From: Nymphalis io
Taxonomy: Eukaryota > Arthropoda > Insecta > Lepidoptera > Nymphalidae
DNA length: 64,000 bases
Reading direction: 5' to 3'
Assembly: GCF_905147045.1 (NCBI RefSeq)
Contig: NC_065892.1
Location: 14,231,501 to 14,295,500, forward strand
The translations under genes were made by a program, and so were the position numbers. The notes below the pieces were generated by a model. The model was given only the letters and a program-made list of their open reading frames with translations, ran no database searches and was not told the origin of the DNA. Shown piece after piece: positions 31,103 through 41,340 of this stretch; the first letter of the stretch is position 1, and each line of letters opens with the position of its first letter.

Positions 31103-31332
31103 GTCGAGATGGTATAGCAGTTAGAACGCGTGAATCTTAACTGAATATTGTGGGTTTAAGCCCGGGCTAGCACCCCTAAATTTTCACGTGCCTGATTTGT
31201 GTTTATAATTCATCTCGTGCTTGACGGTGAAGGAAAACATCAAACAGGGAAGAGAAGGAAGGGAGAGAAGAAGGAAGGCGCTGGGCTAAGGCCTTGGGAC
31301 GGTGGGACATTCACAGGCTGTTACTGTACCTC
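31103..31332 (+). mobile_element. SINE-A with rearranged 3' part
   Basis: Good head (GTCGAGATGGTATAGCAGTT, then GGGTTTAAGCCCGGGCTAGC) and body up to GTGAAGGAAAACATC. Then comes a purine run (31241-31279) and GCTGGGCTAAGGCCTT, which is the SINE-A sequence on the wrong strand. Finally GGTGGGACATTCACAGGCTG and TTACTGTA are in the right orientation. A small inversion with loss of about 80 bases explains it. Confidence 0.8.
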
Positions 31333-31559
31333 AGGATAAGAAAGAACAGATAAGTTCGGGAAAAGACCTTTGTAAATGTGTCTTTTGTTCTTAAAATAGT
31401 ATTAATATAATTGTTATACATAATGGATTTCATAGGGTTATATTTGCTTGTCAATAAACATACTCGTATCTTTCCTTATTTATTTATTTGGATCTCCGAC
31501 GTTAGTACATAACACACATTCAAAATACGTTTTACATTCACTTAAAACTGCACAACCGA
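31333..31559. other. non-coding; possible LINE 3' remnant
   Basis: CTTATTTATTTATTTGGATC at 31473 resembles the T-rich antisense 3' end of a LINE, and the A-rich text after 31812 may be its continuation. Weak. Confidence 0.3.
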
Positions 31560-31812
31560 TTACAGGATATTCTACCGCAAAACAGCAATACTTGATATTG
31601 TTGTGTTCCGGTTTGAAGGGTGAGTGAGCCAGTGTAATTACAGGCACAAGGGACATAAAATCTTAGTTCCCAAGGTTGGTGGCGCATTGGATATGTAAGC
31701 GATGGTTGACATTTCTTACAATGCCAATGTCTAAGAGCGTTGGTGACCACTTACCATCAGGTGGCCCATATGCTCGTCCGCCTTCCTATTCTATAAAAAA
31801 AAAAAAAAAAAG
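31560..31812 (+). mobile_element. SINE-B, 5'-truncated
   Basis: Starts at ATATTCTACCGCAAAACAGC and continues intact to CCACTTACCATCAGGTGGCC, CCTATTCTAT and poly(A) of about 16. Very similar to the copy at 8013-8311. Confidence 0.9.
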
Positions 31813-33104
31813 GAGAACACACCCAAACACAATTATATAATATACAAATAAAAACAAAATAAAAACAGAAAATAGAAATATTTAAATAAAGAACAAAAAC
31901 AAGAACAGAAACAAAAGGTAGTAACTAATTAAATTTTTAAACAAATAAACAGTTTATACTAAATAAAATTATACTTTTCTTTTATTTATAAAAAAAATAT
32001 ATTCCCATAAGATATAAGAAAAAATCATTTGTAAGCTCATGTTCGCAATAATTTATATTATTCGCAGACCCAAAAATATAAATTACAAGAGTAAGGAATA
32101 TCGTTAAATACGTAAAACTGTTTCAAGCATATGAAACTCGATTATAGTTTTGTAACAACAAATAATAAAGTGCAACAAAATTATTATCTAAAATAGTGTT
32201 TATGCAAACAATATAATTTAACATACACAAACTTCTTTCATAAATACCGTGCAATATTCACACTATCTGCCACTCAATAGTATAATTTTCCTCGGCTTAC
32301 TGCAGTACATCAGTTCTGCTATCTTCCCTGTAATGTGAAAGGTTCCTCATTATTTATGACGCGCACGCGTTCAAGGTTGTATATTGGATACGTATTCGCG
32401 CCCTGGGTGATATTCTGAATGTTCCGCGGTTATGTTTCGGCTATAATCAATATTTATTGTTATTGAACGTAGTTCGGTCGGACGTTATCTAAAAGGCTGG
32501 AAAATTGTCTGTAATACGTTAACATTGGAACAAAAATACAAATTTTTTATGAAGGTTTATTTTAATTATTGTTTCGTAATATGAAAAACGTACCAATTAT
32601 TCTAAGGTCATTTTTGTTTTTTTTATTTTTATTTTATTAGGATGGCGAAGAGGCAGTATTTTTTTATCTCAAAATGCATGTATTGTAATTATACACAAAA
32701 AATAATCATTTATAAGATGTTTCCTTGATAACAAAAGAATTTGTGTCACTAATACAGTACATGCTAGAGATAATACAGAATGAGGTAGTCGTAGGATAAA
32801 TAAACACGCTCTCTCACTGCCTCTTGAAAGAGGGACACGGCAAAATGAAGTAATAATGTCTGGCGATCAATGGCGAATCAATGGTTGTGTGATACTTAGC
32901 CAGATAGGCTTGTAGCGACAATAACAAAACCTCATACTTTCATTTGAAAAGTTTCTGAAATAGAAACTGTGAGCGTTATTACAAGGAAATAAAGCATAAG
33001 ATTAAAGATGTTTTATTACGCGTTTATTCTACAGCGATAAACCTTTTTTATGAATATGCTAAGCGACGGTGTTTGCCCGTTGGCTTAGCAATTTTATATC
33101 GTCA
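31813..33104. other. non-coding; composition island near 32.3-32.5 kb
   Basis: 31813-32250 is A-rich and simple. 32270-32520 is less AT-rich and free of known repeats, a candidate conserved non-coding block. No gene. Confidence 0.35.
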
Positions 33105-33240
33105 GCCTGTAAGAAATATTGACCGTCCCTGACACTACCAATGCATGTCGTGCCTGTGTCAGTTCTGATTTCTATAAGTGGTGATGACAACTTGGCATCA
33201 CTTGGCCCATTCGCCACTCTAACTATTCAAAAAATAAAAA
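33105..33240 (+). mobile_element. possible SINE-B-related relic
   Basis: CAGCCTGTAAGAAATATTGA, GTGGTGATGACAACTTGGCATCACTTGGCCC and a terminal A-rich run resemble the 3' half of SINE-B, but many bases differ. Confidence 0.3.
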
Positions 33241-33475
33241 ACCAATCCTCACCGATTTAAATTTTACATTTTATTAATTACTGAATACAAGAATAACTAT
33301 TTCAAAAATTTTATATCATAAAACAATTACAGTATTATTATTTTAAACAAAAGGCAGTTTTTATATCAGTTGTTTTCATCAAGGATTTTTATAGCTCGGC
33401 TGTGTATTGATAACAGTTTAGGCAAAAATAAACTTCTACGTGTTTTTTAATCCTCATTTTGCCGATTTAAAAGCA
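33241..33475. other. non-coding, AT-rich
   Basis: Nothing recognised. Confidence 0.5.
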
Positions 33476-33489
33476 TTATACATATATTA

Positions 33490-33562
33490 TAGTAATAATA
33501 GTAACAGCCTGTTAATGTCCCACTGCTGGGCTAAGGCCTCCTCTCCCTTTTTGAGGAGAAGG
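33490..33562 (-). mobile_element. SINE-A 3' fragment with 14-bp target duplication
   Basis: GTAACAGCCTGTTAATGTCC, GCTGGGCTAAGGCCTCCTC and TTGAGGAGAAGG are the antisense SINE-A end. TTATACATATATTA is repeated at 33476-33489 and 33563-33576. Perfect flanks mean a recent insertion. Confidence 0.93.
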
Positions 33563-33576
33563 TTATACATATATTA

Positions 33577-34683
33577 CTATTTTAAAAAGAATACCTTTGC
33601 AATCAGTTTTAATTATATTATTAATTCGTTTACCAATCACGTCGATAAGTCGAAGTATCAACCAATAGAGCGTGACCCACTCGCGAGTTCAAGATCCTTC
33701 TCGATTGCCGTAATCTCTTAGCTATTGCCACTCATTTATTGTCTAGAGCGGAATAGGGAGCACATTCATGAGATAGGGCGAGTGACAATTTAAAAAGAAT
33801 CATTTATACAGAAATAACATAAGATAAAATGAAATATAATAACATAAAATGACACACAAACAAAAGTCTATGGAAAATATAATTGAGATAACAAAAAAAC
33901 ATACTTATTATTTATGAAACGTTGTCATTGAAATTGAACGTGACATAACTATAGTTTCGTTTACTAATTATTTTATTTATACAAAAATAATGTTAAATCG
34001 TCAGCGTTGATTCTGCTTTGTAGATGAGAATGAAAATTTTTTGACGGTACACATTTTGACGTCGCTTTCGTTTTCTGTAATATATTATATAAGTTTATAT
34101 ATCTTTTATGTTTGAGTTATAAACCAACGTATAAATATTAAAAATAAAAGTGAAACGCCTCTCTCGTGCACCTTGTCCGCTCTGAACCGCCATCACATGG
34201 GAATGGCTTTGTTCCGTAGTTTGAGGAACAACTTCAAGTCGACTTGAGTAACATTTGATGACTCTCCGCCACTTTATTGTTGGCAATGTAGTCTGACGGA
34301 TTACATGTTGTGTAGAGCTATTTACGATATTATTATGACGTGTTCAATTGATAATAATGATCGTTTATGAACCTATAACAATAACAACTTACTGGCACCG
34401 ACATTGTCAGACGAAACCTTATTAAGGCTTCAAAATTGTTTTTAATTAAGTCATCGAATCGACTTAAAGCTGATCTGCAGTTTTAAGTCTTATAAATGTT
34501 GTCTAACGGTATTTAGTTAAATAAGATGACGAAAAAAGAAGACACGGTATTGTTAAACTGATCAGTTCCTAAACTACATTTATAGGTAAAACCGTTATTT
34601 TTTTTTAATATTATTTTGATTTATTTTTTATATTTATATTTTTTCGTATATCTTCATTAATTAAAGTTGAGTCTAATGTTATC
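33577..34683. other. non-coding, nothing recognised
   Basis: A mixed-composition patch at 33640-33790 and another at 34150-34320. No frame or repeat supported. Confidence 0.4.
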
Positions 34684-34694
34684 ATATACTATCA

Positions 34695-35452
34695 TCATCA
34701 TCAGCCGAAAGACGTCCACTGCTGGACAAAGGCCTCCCCCAAGGATTTCCACGTTGGCCGATCTTGCGCTGCCCGCATCCAACGGCTTCCCGCGACTCGT
34801 TCTAAGTCGTCGGTCCACCTTGTAGGGGGCCTGCCCACGCTGCGTCTTCCGGTTCGTGGTCGCCACTCGAGAACCTTTCTGCCCCAGCGGCCGTCGGTTC
34901 TGCGAGCAATGTGCCCCGCCCACTGCCACTTCAATTTAGCAATTCTTCGGGCTATGTCGGTTACTTTGGTTCGCCTGCGGATTTCATCATTTCTGATTCG
35001 ATCTCGCAGAGAAACTCCGAGCATAGCCCTCTCCATTGCCCTTTGAGTGACCTTGAGCCTTCTTATGAGGCCCATTGTGAGCGACCACGTCTCTGATCCA
35101 TAAGTCATCACTGGCAACACACACTGGTCGAAGACTTTCGACTTGAGACACTGCGGTATTTGGGATGAGAAGATATCGTGTAGCTTCCCGAACGCTGCCC
35201 AGCCGAGTTGAATTCGACGATTTACCTCTTTCTCGAAGTTGGACCTACCTAGTTGGATGGTCTGACCTAGGTAGACATAGTTGTCTACAACTTCGAGTGC
35301 AGAATTTCCAACCTTGACTTGAGTGGGTGCAACATGGATGTTCGACATGATTTTCGTCTTGTCCATGTTCATTTTTAGACCCACTTGTTGGGAAACCCTG
35401 CTGAGGTCATCGAGCATAGTGCCGAGGTCTTCCAAGGTCTCAGCCATAATTA
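34695..35452 (-). mobile_element. LINE-RTE, 5'-truncated copy
   Basis: Only the last 758 bases of the element are present, from the RT FADD region to the GATGAT tail, on the minus strand. ATATACTATCA occurs at 34684-34694 and 35453-35463 as an 11-bp target duplication. The encoded 247 shared residues are identical to those of the 16.3-17.8 kb copy, and I noticed only one silent change plus one change at the stop codon. Confidence 0.95.
34701..35447 (-). CDS. LINE-RTE reverse transcriptase, C-terminal fragment
   Basis: Open 248-codon frame equal to the RT palm end, thumb and C-terminal region of the copy at 16316-17839. It starts just after the catalytic FADD (next residues IVIMAETLED). The ATG used is an internal methionine, not a real start. 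The protein is identical to the other copy apart from the last residue: here the stop follows SFG, there SFGW. It lacks the catalytic core and the endonuclease, so it is a dead insertion. It is useful as a date mark because it has had almost no time to diverge. Confidence 0.9.
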   Translation of the reverse strand: MAETLEDLGTMLDDLSRVSQQVGLKMNMDKTKIMSNIHVAPTQVKVGNSALEVVDNYVYLGQTIQLGRSNFEKEVNRRIQLGWAAFGKLHDIFSSQIPQCLKSKVFDQCVLPVMTYGSETWSLTMGLIRRLKVTQRAMERAMLGVSLRDRIRNDEIRRRTKVTDIARRIAKLKWQWAGHIARRTDGRWGRKVLEWRPRTGRRSVGRPPTRWTDDLERVAGSRWMRAAQDRPTWKSLGEAFVQQWTSFG

Positions 35453-35463
35453 ATATACTATCA

Positions 35464-35998
35464 AAATATTTTTATTCAAATATAACTAGTACTTTTAAAT
35501 CAATCATCAAGAACTACATATTAAGCTAAACTGTTCTACAGAGATGTTGTACAATTTTTATCTTTTTTTATAAATATACTGATGGTGTGATTTATATAAA
35601 ATAAAAAATAATTCCATATATAAGTACATGAGCGTTACATTTTCATTGAATTCAAAAATAAACTGACATTAAAAGTATTTTGATTCTTATTAAAAATGAT
35701 ATACGGGTCGTCAAGCTACGTGTAAATGGAAGTTTGATCCCTTGGGATGTCGTCGTACCCATTCTTAATACAAGCTTTACCCTTAACTAAAGGAGACAAT
35801 ATGAATACTAGTTATCTGAAAAACAGAACAACAATATTTTTTAAATAAAAAAGAGCAAGTCTCAACAGCGCAATGATATACGCTCTGTCTAGCGATGCGG
35901 AAGATAGACGTTCGATGAACCCTGGAGCTACATTTAGACCAACTCCTACAAGTTAGAAATTTCGTTGCAGGGAAAAAGAATATTCTTAGCGTGTGTAC
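35464..35998. other. non-coding, nothing recognised
   Basis: No gene or known repeat. Confidence 0.45.
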
Positions 35999-36062
35999 AT
36001 TTTTTATACTCCATTCGTGTTATCTTTATATATAAAGATAACACGAATGAAGTATAAAAAAT
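35999..36062. repeat. 64-bp palindrome, 32-bp arms, no spacer
   Basis: Left arm 35999-36030 and right arm 36031-36062 are reverse complements at 31 of 32 positions, centred on TATATA. The arms include TCCATTCGTGTTATC and GATAACACGAATGAA. No transposon end motif or target duplication is seen at its edges. Confidence 0.95.
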
Positions 36063-36267
36063 TTGTCGGAGGGTAGTCCATTTATTGTTAACTTATTTTA
36101 TAAGTTAGTTATCTTTCAAGTTATAAATATACAATTAAATTATTATCTTGTATTTTTTTTTATTATTTATAATTATAATCTTTGAGTAATATTATTTGTC
36201 TTATATATTAATGTTTTTTTTCATAAAATAACATAACATAAGATTTAAATGTAATCATTGAATAATA
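36063..36267. other. non-coding, AT-rich
   Basis: Nothing recognised. Confidence 0.5.
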
Positions 36268-36365
36268 TAGCCGGCAACGCACTTGCAAGCACTCGGGTAT
36301 TGCATGTGTCCGTGGACGGTGGTAGTCACTTTCCATCAGGGGAGTGTCAGGTGATATAAAACGAT
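36268..36365 (+). mobile_element. SINE-like repeat with SINE-B-type 3' hairpin
   Basis: GCCGGCAACGCACTTGCAAG, TGTGTCCGTGGACGGTGGTA and CACTTTCCATCAGGGGAG form a family I know from Lepidoptera. Its 3' end resembles that of SINE-B, but its body is different. This copy is decayed. Confidence 0.5.
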
Positions 36366-36856
36366 AAATGAAAAGAATTTAGATAGATTACCACACTTTC
36401 GCGATCGGAGAGAAGTCCTCTTACATGATCACTAGAGGCGAGAGGGTGGAAAATTTTTGAACGATTTAACGCATCTCATTGGGTCTACGAGTGTTAGCGG
36501 GAATAGTTTACTTTCACGAAAAAACCGCACTTCACAACAGAGAAATGCTGCTCGCATTCTTGCAGACATTCCACGAAGTCATGATTTGTCTTGTTATAAC
36601 ATTTATCTCCTATTGTATATATTTTATCGTTACTTTTATTTTTTAATATAGTGTTATAATTAACATAAATATATTTATATTTATTTAATCTTATGTATAA
36701 ATATTAATTAATATTTTCTGATTAAGTTACATTTAAATAAAATGATAAATAATGAAAAAATATAATTTAAAACATTTATCTATTATTAACTCATACTATC
36801 ATTTAGTAAAATAATAATTTGTGCTTAAAGCATAATTTTAAAAAACGTGCTTACTT
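36366..36856. other. non-coding, AT-rich
   Basis: A 64-codon frame at 36457-36651 is not supported. Confidence 0.45.
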
Positions 36857-36858
36857 CT

Positions 36859-36916
<58 letters not shown>
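36859..36916. repeat. (ACT)n microsatellite, about 19 units
   Basis: Uninterrupted TAC/ACT trinucleotides. Confidence 0.95.
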
Positions 36917-36917
<1 letters not shown>

Positions 36918-36962
36918 GAAATAGAGCTTTGAATCTGAAACCTAAAAATTATTTTATTCTCA

Positions 36963-37115
36963 CAATCAAAATCAAAACATTCTCAATTTAAGTAGGCTCT
37001 CAAAACCTCATTTAAACCATGTCATGTTACAGGATTACATTCAATGTATACGTTCTGCTAGCTTGTTTGAAGTTAGATTCAACCGACAAGAACCGGTAAG
37101 AAATTCAGCAATTAC
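36963..37115 (-). repeat. family G repeat (LINE 3' end-like)
   Basis: On the minus strand it reads GAATTTCTTACCGGTTCTTG to GAGAGCCTACTTAAATTGAG and TTTTGATTTTGATT. I know very similar text as an abundant lepidopteran repeat. The copy at 57487-57592 is a sense counterpart. The TTTGATTT tail suggests a LINE end. Parent not identified. Confidence 0.5.
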
Positions 37116-37351
37116 TCATTGGTTAAATAAACTACGTAGTTAATTGTATACAATCAAATAGATGTATTGCAAATTTAAGAATACGAACATCAATATCGAT
37201 TATATATTCTTGTTGAATTTTGAGTCGGAAACTTACACAGCGATTGTTGTTAATTTCTATCTAAATGATTGTTACTTAATTTGACGTTAAGAATATCCCA
37301 TAGGGAGACCAATTAAAAGAAATTAAAAGTGTGAAAAATCAGTAGTGTTTA

Positions 37352-37580
37352 TTTTTTTTTTTTTTTTTGAAAATGGTGGACAAATGAGCCATTATGGTTA
37401 CCACCGCCCGTAGAAATTGGTGCTGTAAGAAATATTAACCATTTCTTACATCGCCAATGCGCCACCAAACTTGGAAACTAAGATTTTATTTTATATTTAT
37501 TATCCCCACTGTTTATAGCGACTGGCGAACTCGCACTTCAAATCGGAACACAAAAATACTAAATATCGCTGCGGTGGTCT
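37352..37580 (-). mobile_element. SINE-B, diverged copy
   Basis: T-run, GGTGGACAAATGAGCCATTA, TTACATCGCCAATGCGCCACC, AACTTGGAAACTAAGATTT and CAAATCGGAACACAAAAATAC follow the antisense SINE-B with heavy change. The part after 37530 (GGCGAACTCGCACTTCAAAT) is less certain. Confidence 0.65.
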
Positions 37581-37985
37581 TTCATTAACAGCTACGTGTT
37601 CTATCCACCAGGCCAGTTCTGCTCTCAGATATAATATAAAAGCTAAAACAATTCAATATTTAAACTTTTTAATTTAAAAAGTTAAATATATGATTATAAT
37701 TTACATTCAAAGCTGACTTAGTTTAAGTGTCAAATTATTATTCTACATCGCTCCTCACTTTGTCGTTAAAATATACACGACACTAACATGGTTATTTATC
37801 CTATTACATCGAGAGTTTCATTAAAAATTATAGAAAATCCGTCTAAGAAATAGTCTATAGAAACTTTATATAGGTACACAAACGTTGAATAATTATATCG
37901 CTGCTAGTAGCAATGTGTAATTGCTGTTGACGTCATCAAGCTCTATATTATTAGGTTCAAATTATTCAAATCTAACAATTAGATT
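37581..37985. other. non-coding, nothing recognised
   Basis: No gene or known repeat. Confidence 0.45.
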
Positions 37986-37989
37986 AAGT

Positions 37990-38112
37990 ATATAAACTGT
38001 TGGCAGTTCACCAACGGCTTCGCCCGCGTCATAATCAAATCAAATCCAGTTTATCGGGATAAAAAATGTATGTAATATACTTGTTTCAGCTGTGACGAAG
38101 CTTGAGGAAGTA
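37990..38112 (-). mobile_element. Helitron-like fragment
   Basis: CCAACGGCTTCGCCCGCGTC and ATCCAGTTTATCGGGATAAA are typical of this family. The second block recurs at 55435-55465. The termini are not clear. Confidence 0.45.
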
Positions 38113-38134
38113 ACAAATACTCACAACACAGACG

Positions 38135-38412
38135 ACCTTTCGTGTCGCTCGTCTGGGTAGGTGCCACCCACTCAACAGATATTCTACCGCAAAACAGCAG
38201 TAATTGGTATTGTTGTGTTCCGGTTTCAAGGGTGAGTGAGCCAGTGAAATTACAGGCACAAGGGACATAACATCTAAGCTCCCAAGGTTGATGGCGCATT
38301 GGCGATATAGGCGATGGTTAACATTTCTTACAATGAAATGTCTAAAGGCGTTGGTGACCACTTACCATCAGGTGGCCCATATGCTCGTCCGCCTTCCTAT
38401 ACAATAAAAAAA
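38135..38412 (+). mobile_element. SINE-B, near full length
   Basis: GCTCGTCTGGGTAGGTGCCA, ATTCTACCGCAAAACAGCAG, GGGTGAGTGAGCCAGTG, GATGGTTAACATTTCTTACA, CCACTTACCATCAGGTGGCC, CTTCCTATACAAT and poly(A). The first 20-25 bases of the head are altered. Confidence 0.9.
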
Positions 38413-38769
38413 ATATGATATGTGTGTGTATGGTGTGATTATTATTATTCTAGTAATTAAAGAAAAATGGGTTTACTGAATTATTATAATGCCTCCTTAT
38501 ATATTATATCATGTGTAGTACTTCCATTTGCTTGAACAACGATATAATTTGCATGACTTACATGCTACATATAATTGCCCAGCAGCGAGTACTAGAAAAA
38601 AATTACAACACTTCTTATCTAATAAGACTATAAATAAAGTTTAAACAAACCATTTAATGCAAAATTTAATAAATTATACAATTTATGCCAGCTAAACAAT
38701 AATGAAAACTCAAAACTAAGATTAGTATTTACTAAGATAAAATTTCATCTTCTACTTACATTTCTTCAA
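38413..38769. other. non-coding, AT-rich
   Basis: Nothing recognised. Confidence 0.5.
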
Positions 38770-39090
38770 AAATAATGGACTCTCTATACAAACTTTCAAA
38801 CCCTATTTCACCCTGTTGGGTGGTAGATTTTCAAAAACTTTAAAATTCATATTTATTTATTTTTAATCTTGTATATACAATTTCATGCTTCTAACTTTGA
38901 AAAAACCGAATTTTCATTCAACCGTTAAACGCTTATATAGCCCCTTTAGAGGTGGAATTTCCAAAAATGCTGTGTAAGTGCATGTTTTCATCATAAAAAA
39001 CATTAACTCTCAAAATTTCAAGTTTCTTACCCTGTGGTTTAGGTTCTGTGTTGATGAGTCAGTCAGGATAAGTTTTTATATATAGGGATG
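38770..39090. repeat. lepidopteran dispersed repeat (possibly Helitron-like)
   Basis: CCTATTTCACCCTGTTGGGTGGTAGATTTTC, GAGGTGGAATTTCCAAAAAT and GAGTCAGTCAGGATAAGTTTTTATATATAGGGAT are phrases I know from repeats of many Lepidoptera. The class is not certain. Confidence 0.4.
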
Positions 39091-40017
39091 AATACAAGAA
39101 ACAAACATAATAAAGATAACATTTAAGAGTAATATGTAGTTACTAAGCATTAATAATAGTATTTTTGTCAATCAAATTGTCTGTATGTTATTGAATGAAG
39201 CTCAATCAACAGCTTCCGGTACAAAGTGATATAAGGAGTAGCCGAAAAACTAACTTAATAAAATAACTCCAAATAGGCGCATACTGTTCACTTAAAAATT
39301 AAAGTGTAAGATGGATATGTATATCGTTAAATAATCTAGATTTATAAATAAAAGATACACAAAATGTATTTTAATTATATTAGCATGTAGATTAAAGTAG
39401 AGAAGGCGAACTGCGAGGCGGGCGCGGAGCATTGCACTTGGCGCTTGACAAAGTTGACCTCTTTTCTTGAACAACCCTAATCCACTTGGGTTCTTAACTA
39501 GATTTTCATATTTATATTTTTAGTTAAGCTTACATCATAAGTACGTGTAATTCGATTATTATATAAAATTAACATTTATTAGGCATCATATCTAAGGAGT
39601 AGGATATTGTATAGTGTTGAAAGTTTCGCGAGGGTTGGTGGAAACAAACATGGCTGACATTTCAACCGACTCATGCTGTTCTTCGCAATATAATACTAAT
39701 AATAATATTTTTAATAATATTTTAACTTCCGCTGAGCAAGAAATTAATATTAAACACACATAAAAAAATGTTTGATCTGATTGGTAAACCAATATTTAAA
39801 TAAATAACATTATTTTTAAATTAACAATTAAGTTAATACCAAGACCATAAAATGATGTAAGCTTTAAATTAACGAGATATATAAATTATCCATTTCATTT
39901 ACTAGCTGTTTCTCAGAACTCAGTCTGCGTCAGGTTTTTTCACAATTTTCATATAAAAGAAAATCTTAGAAGCAATTTACACTCCTTCAATCACAAGAAA
40001 CCACAGCGTGCACTTTA
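39091..40017. other. non-coding; small GC-rich spot at 39400-39460
   Basis: GGCGAACTGCGAGGCGGGCGCGGAGC stands out but has no frame of interest (60-codon minus frame only). Nothing else recognised. Confidence 0.4.
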
Positions 40018-40250
40018 TACAACTAAGCATTTGTTTATTATGAAAATAAAAAATAAAACTAAATAAACAACATAAAAAGTCTTAACAGCAAAATGAACAA
40101 TTAAGTCTATATAAAAAGAATCAAGATACACTTTATTTATGAAGGATCCTATGAGCTTTTTTGAGTCGCCGTTTTGTAAGATCGTTTCAATAAAGCTACC
40201 AAAAGAGCCGGTAACGAATTCTGTTATTACTTTTTTACAACGTATTATTG
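40018..40250 (-). repeat. family H repeat (LINE 3' end-like)
   Basis: On the minus strand: GAATTCGTTACCGGCTCTTT, CAAAACGGCGACTCAAAAAA and an A/T-rich end. Similar 'accggctcttttgg' text is familiar as a lepidopteran repeat. The 88-codon frame inside is not a gene. Confidence 0.35.
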
Positions 40251-40470
40251 AACCAAGATGGCATAGTGGTAAAACATGCAAAGTATATTTGTTGGTATTG
40301 AGGGTTCACATTTGAATTTTTATGTTCAATTTGTGCTTATAATTCCTCTCTTGCTCAGCTATGAAGGAAACCTGCCTATTTCGAATGAAAATCAGGCACA
40401 TTGTAATATGTTACAACCTTTCTCCTCAAGAGGAGAGAAGTTCAGAACTAGAACCCAAGCAGACTGTTAA
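40251..40470 (+). mobile_element. SINE-A relic
   Basis: AACCAAGATGGCATAGTGGTAAAAC (head), GAATTTTTATGTTCAATTTGTGC, TCTCTTGCTCAGCTATGAAGG, TTTCTCCTCAAGAGGAGAGA and CAAGCAGACTGTTA follow SINE-A order. Strongly diverged. Confidence 0.6.
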
Positions 40471-40471
40471 T

Positions 40472-40740
40472 TATTTATTTATTTATTAGATCACCAACAA
40501 AGTAAACACAGATACATGACAGTACAGAGTTCATAAAATTAAAAATAAAAGAAGTGATACCTCAATTGCAGGTGATAACTGCATGAACAATAAGGCAACA
40601 TATACATTAAAGCACAAAAAAAACAATGTACAAAAAATTAAAAAACTAAAATAATAATGAAAACTAATATTGAAAATAGTCCCATAGTCACATTGTATTT
40701 AACAAAGAAGTTATTCCATTTTAACATACTACAGCTTCAT
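40472..40740 (-). repeat. LINE 3' end, minus strand
   Basis: TTATTTATTTATTTATTAGATC followed by ACCAACAAAGTAAACACAGATACATGACAG is the antisense of a polyadenylated LINE 3' UTR (Jockey-type by memory). No RT coding part is seen upstream. Confidence 0.4.
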
Positions 40741-40782
40741 TTCAGTTATACTAAAATATAACTTAATGGTTAAAGGTTTATT

Positions 40783-40850
40783 TACAATCATCTTCTTAAA
40801 AGGAGATGAATCCTTAGCTCAGCAGCAGACATTCGCAGCCTGTTAGGTAC
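40783..40850 (+). mobile_element. SINE-A 3' scrap
   Basis: ATCTTCTTAAAAGGAGATGA, CCTTAGCTCAGCAGCAGACA and TTCGCAGCCTGTTA correspond to the last 65 bases of SINE-A. Confidence 0.6.
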
Positions 40851-40914
40851 TACATATAAATAGATGTAGAGCGAGTTAGAAATGAAATTATGACACTTAT
40901 CAAAGTGACTGGTT

Positions 40915-41220
40915 AAAATAATAAAGCATTTGCCTGGCAGTTCCCCGTGCGCAACGCTGTAACAGCGATCCGTGCAAGTTAATTCAGGGAACTAATTAGG
41001 ACGGTTGCTCAGTTTGTCAATCATGCAAGCTCCGAGCGCCCTAGCACTCTAATTATTTAACTCCGCTCAGCTTTGTACCGGCAGCGACTCCGGGATTTAC
41101 TTTAATTGGATCACGGCAATTTTGTTCATACGTTGTTAGCGGGTGATACTGAGACGTGTTCCCAATTGTTATTCCGAGAAGAGAAACTTGTGTTCGGTAC
41201 TATACTTATAATGTTATAGA
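40915..41220. other. composition island, possible conserved element
   Basis: About 300 bases with near-balanced composition in AT-rich surroundings, with no repeat match and no long frame. It contains several homeodomain-type cores (TAATTA, CAATTA). Whether it is conserved cannot be told here. Confidence 0.3.
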
Positions 41221-41261
41221 ACTTAGTCTCGAAATGTTATTTTAATAATATTGAGAGAGCC

Positions 41262-41340
41262 GAAATAGCTCAGTGCATAGAGCTTATGGGTTTTGAGCCA
41301 ACGTCATGGATTCAAACCTCACCTAAACTATTAGAGCACT
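41262..41340 (+). mobile_element. tRNA-like SINE head, isolated
   Basis: AGCCGAAATAGCTCAGTGCATAGAGC (A box) and ATGGATTCAAACCTC (B box) with suitable spacing. The 5' and 3' ends do not pair as an acceptor stem, so it is a SINE head, not a tRNA gene. Confidence 0.5.

Noticed and set aside
36859..36916. Possible CRISPR-like or satellite array
   Set aside because: It is a plain ACT microsatellite. No spaced direct repeats of CRISPR type exist in the window.
39400..39460. GC-rich spot as an exon
   Set aside because: No open frame beyond a 60-codon minus frame without domain and no convincing splice sites.
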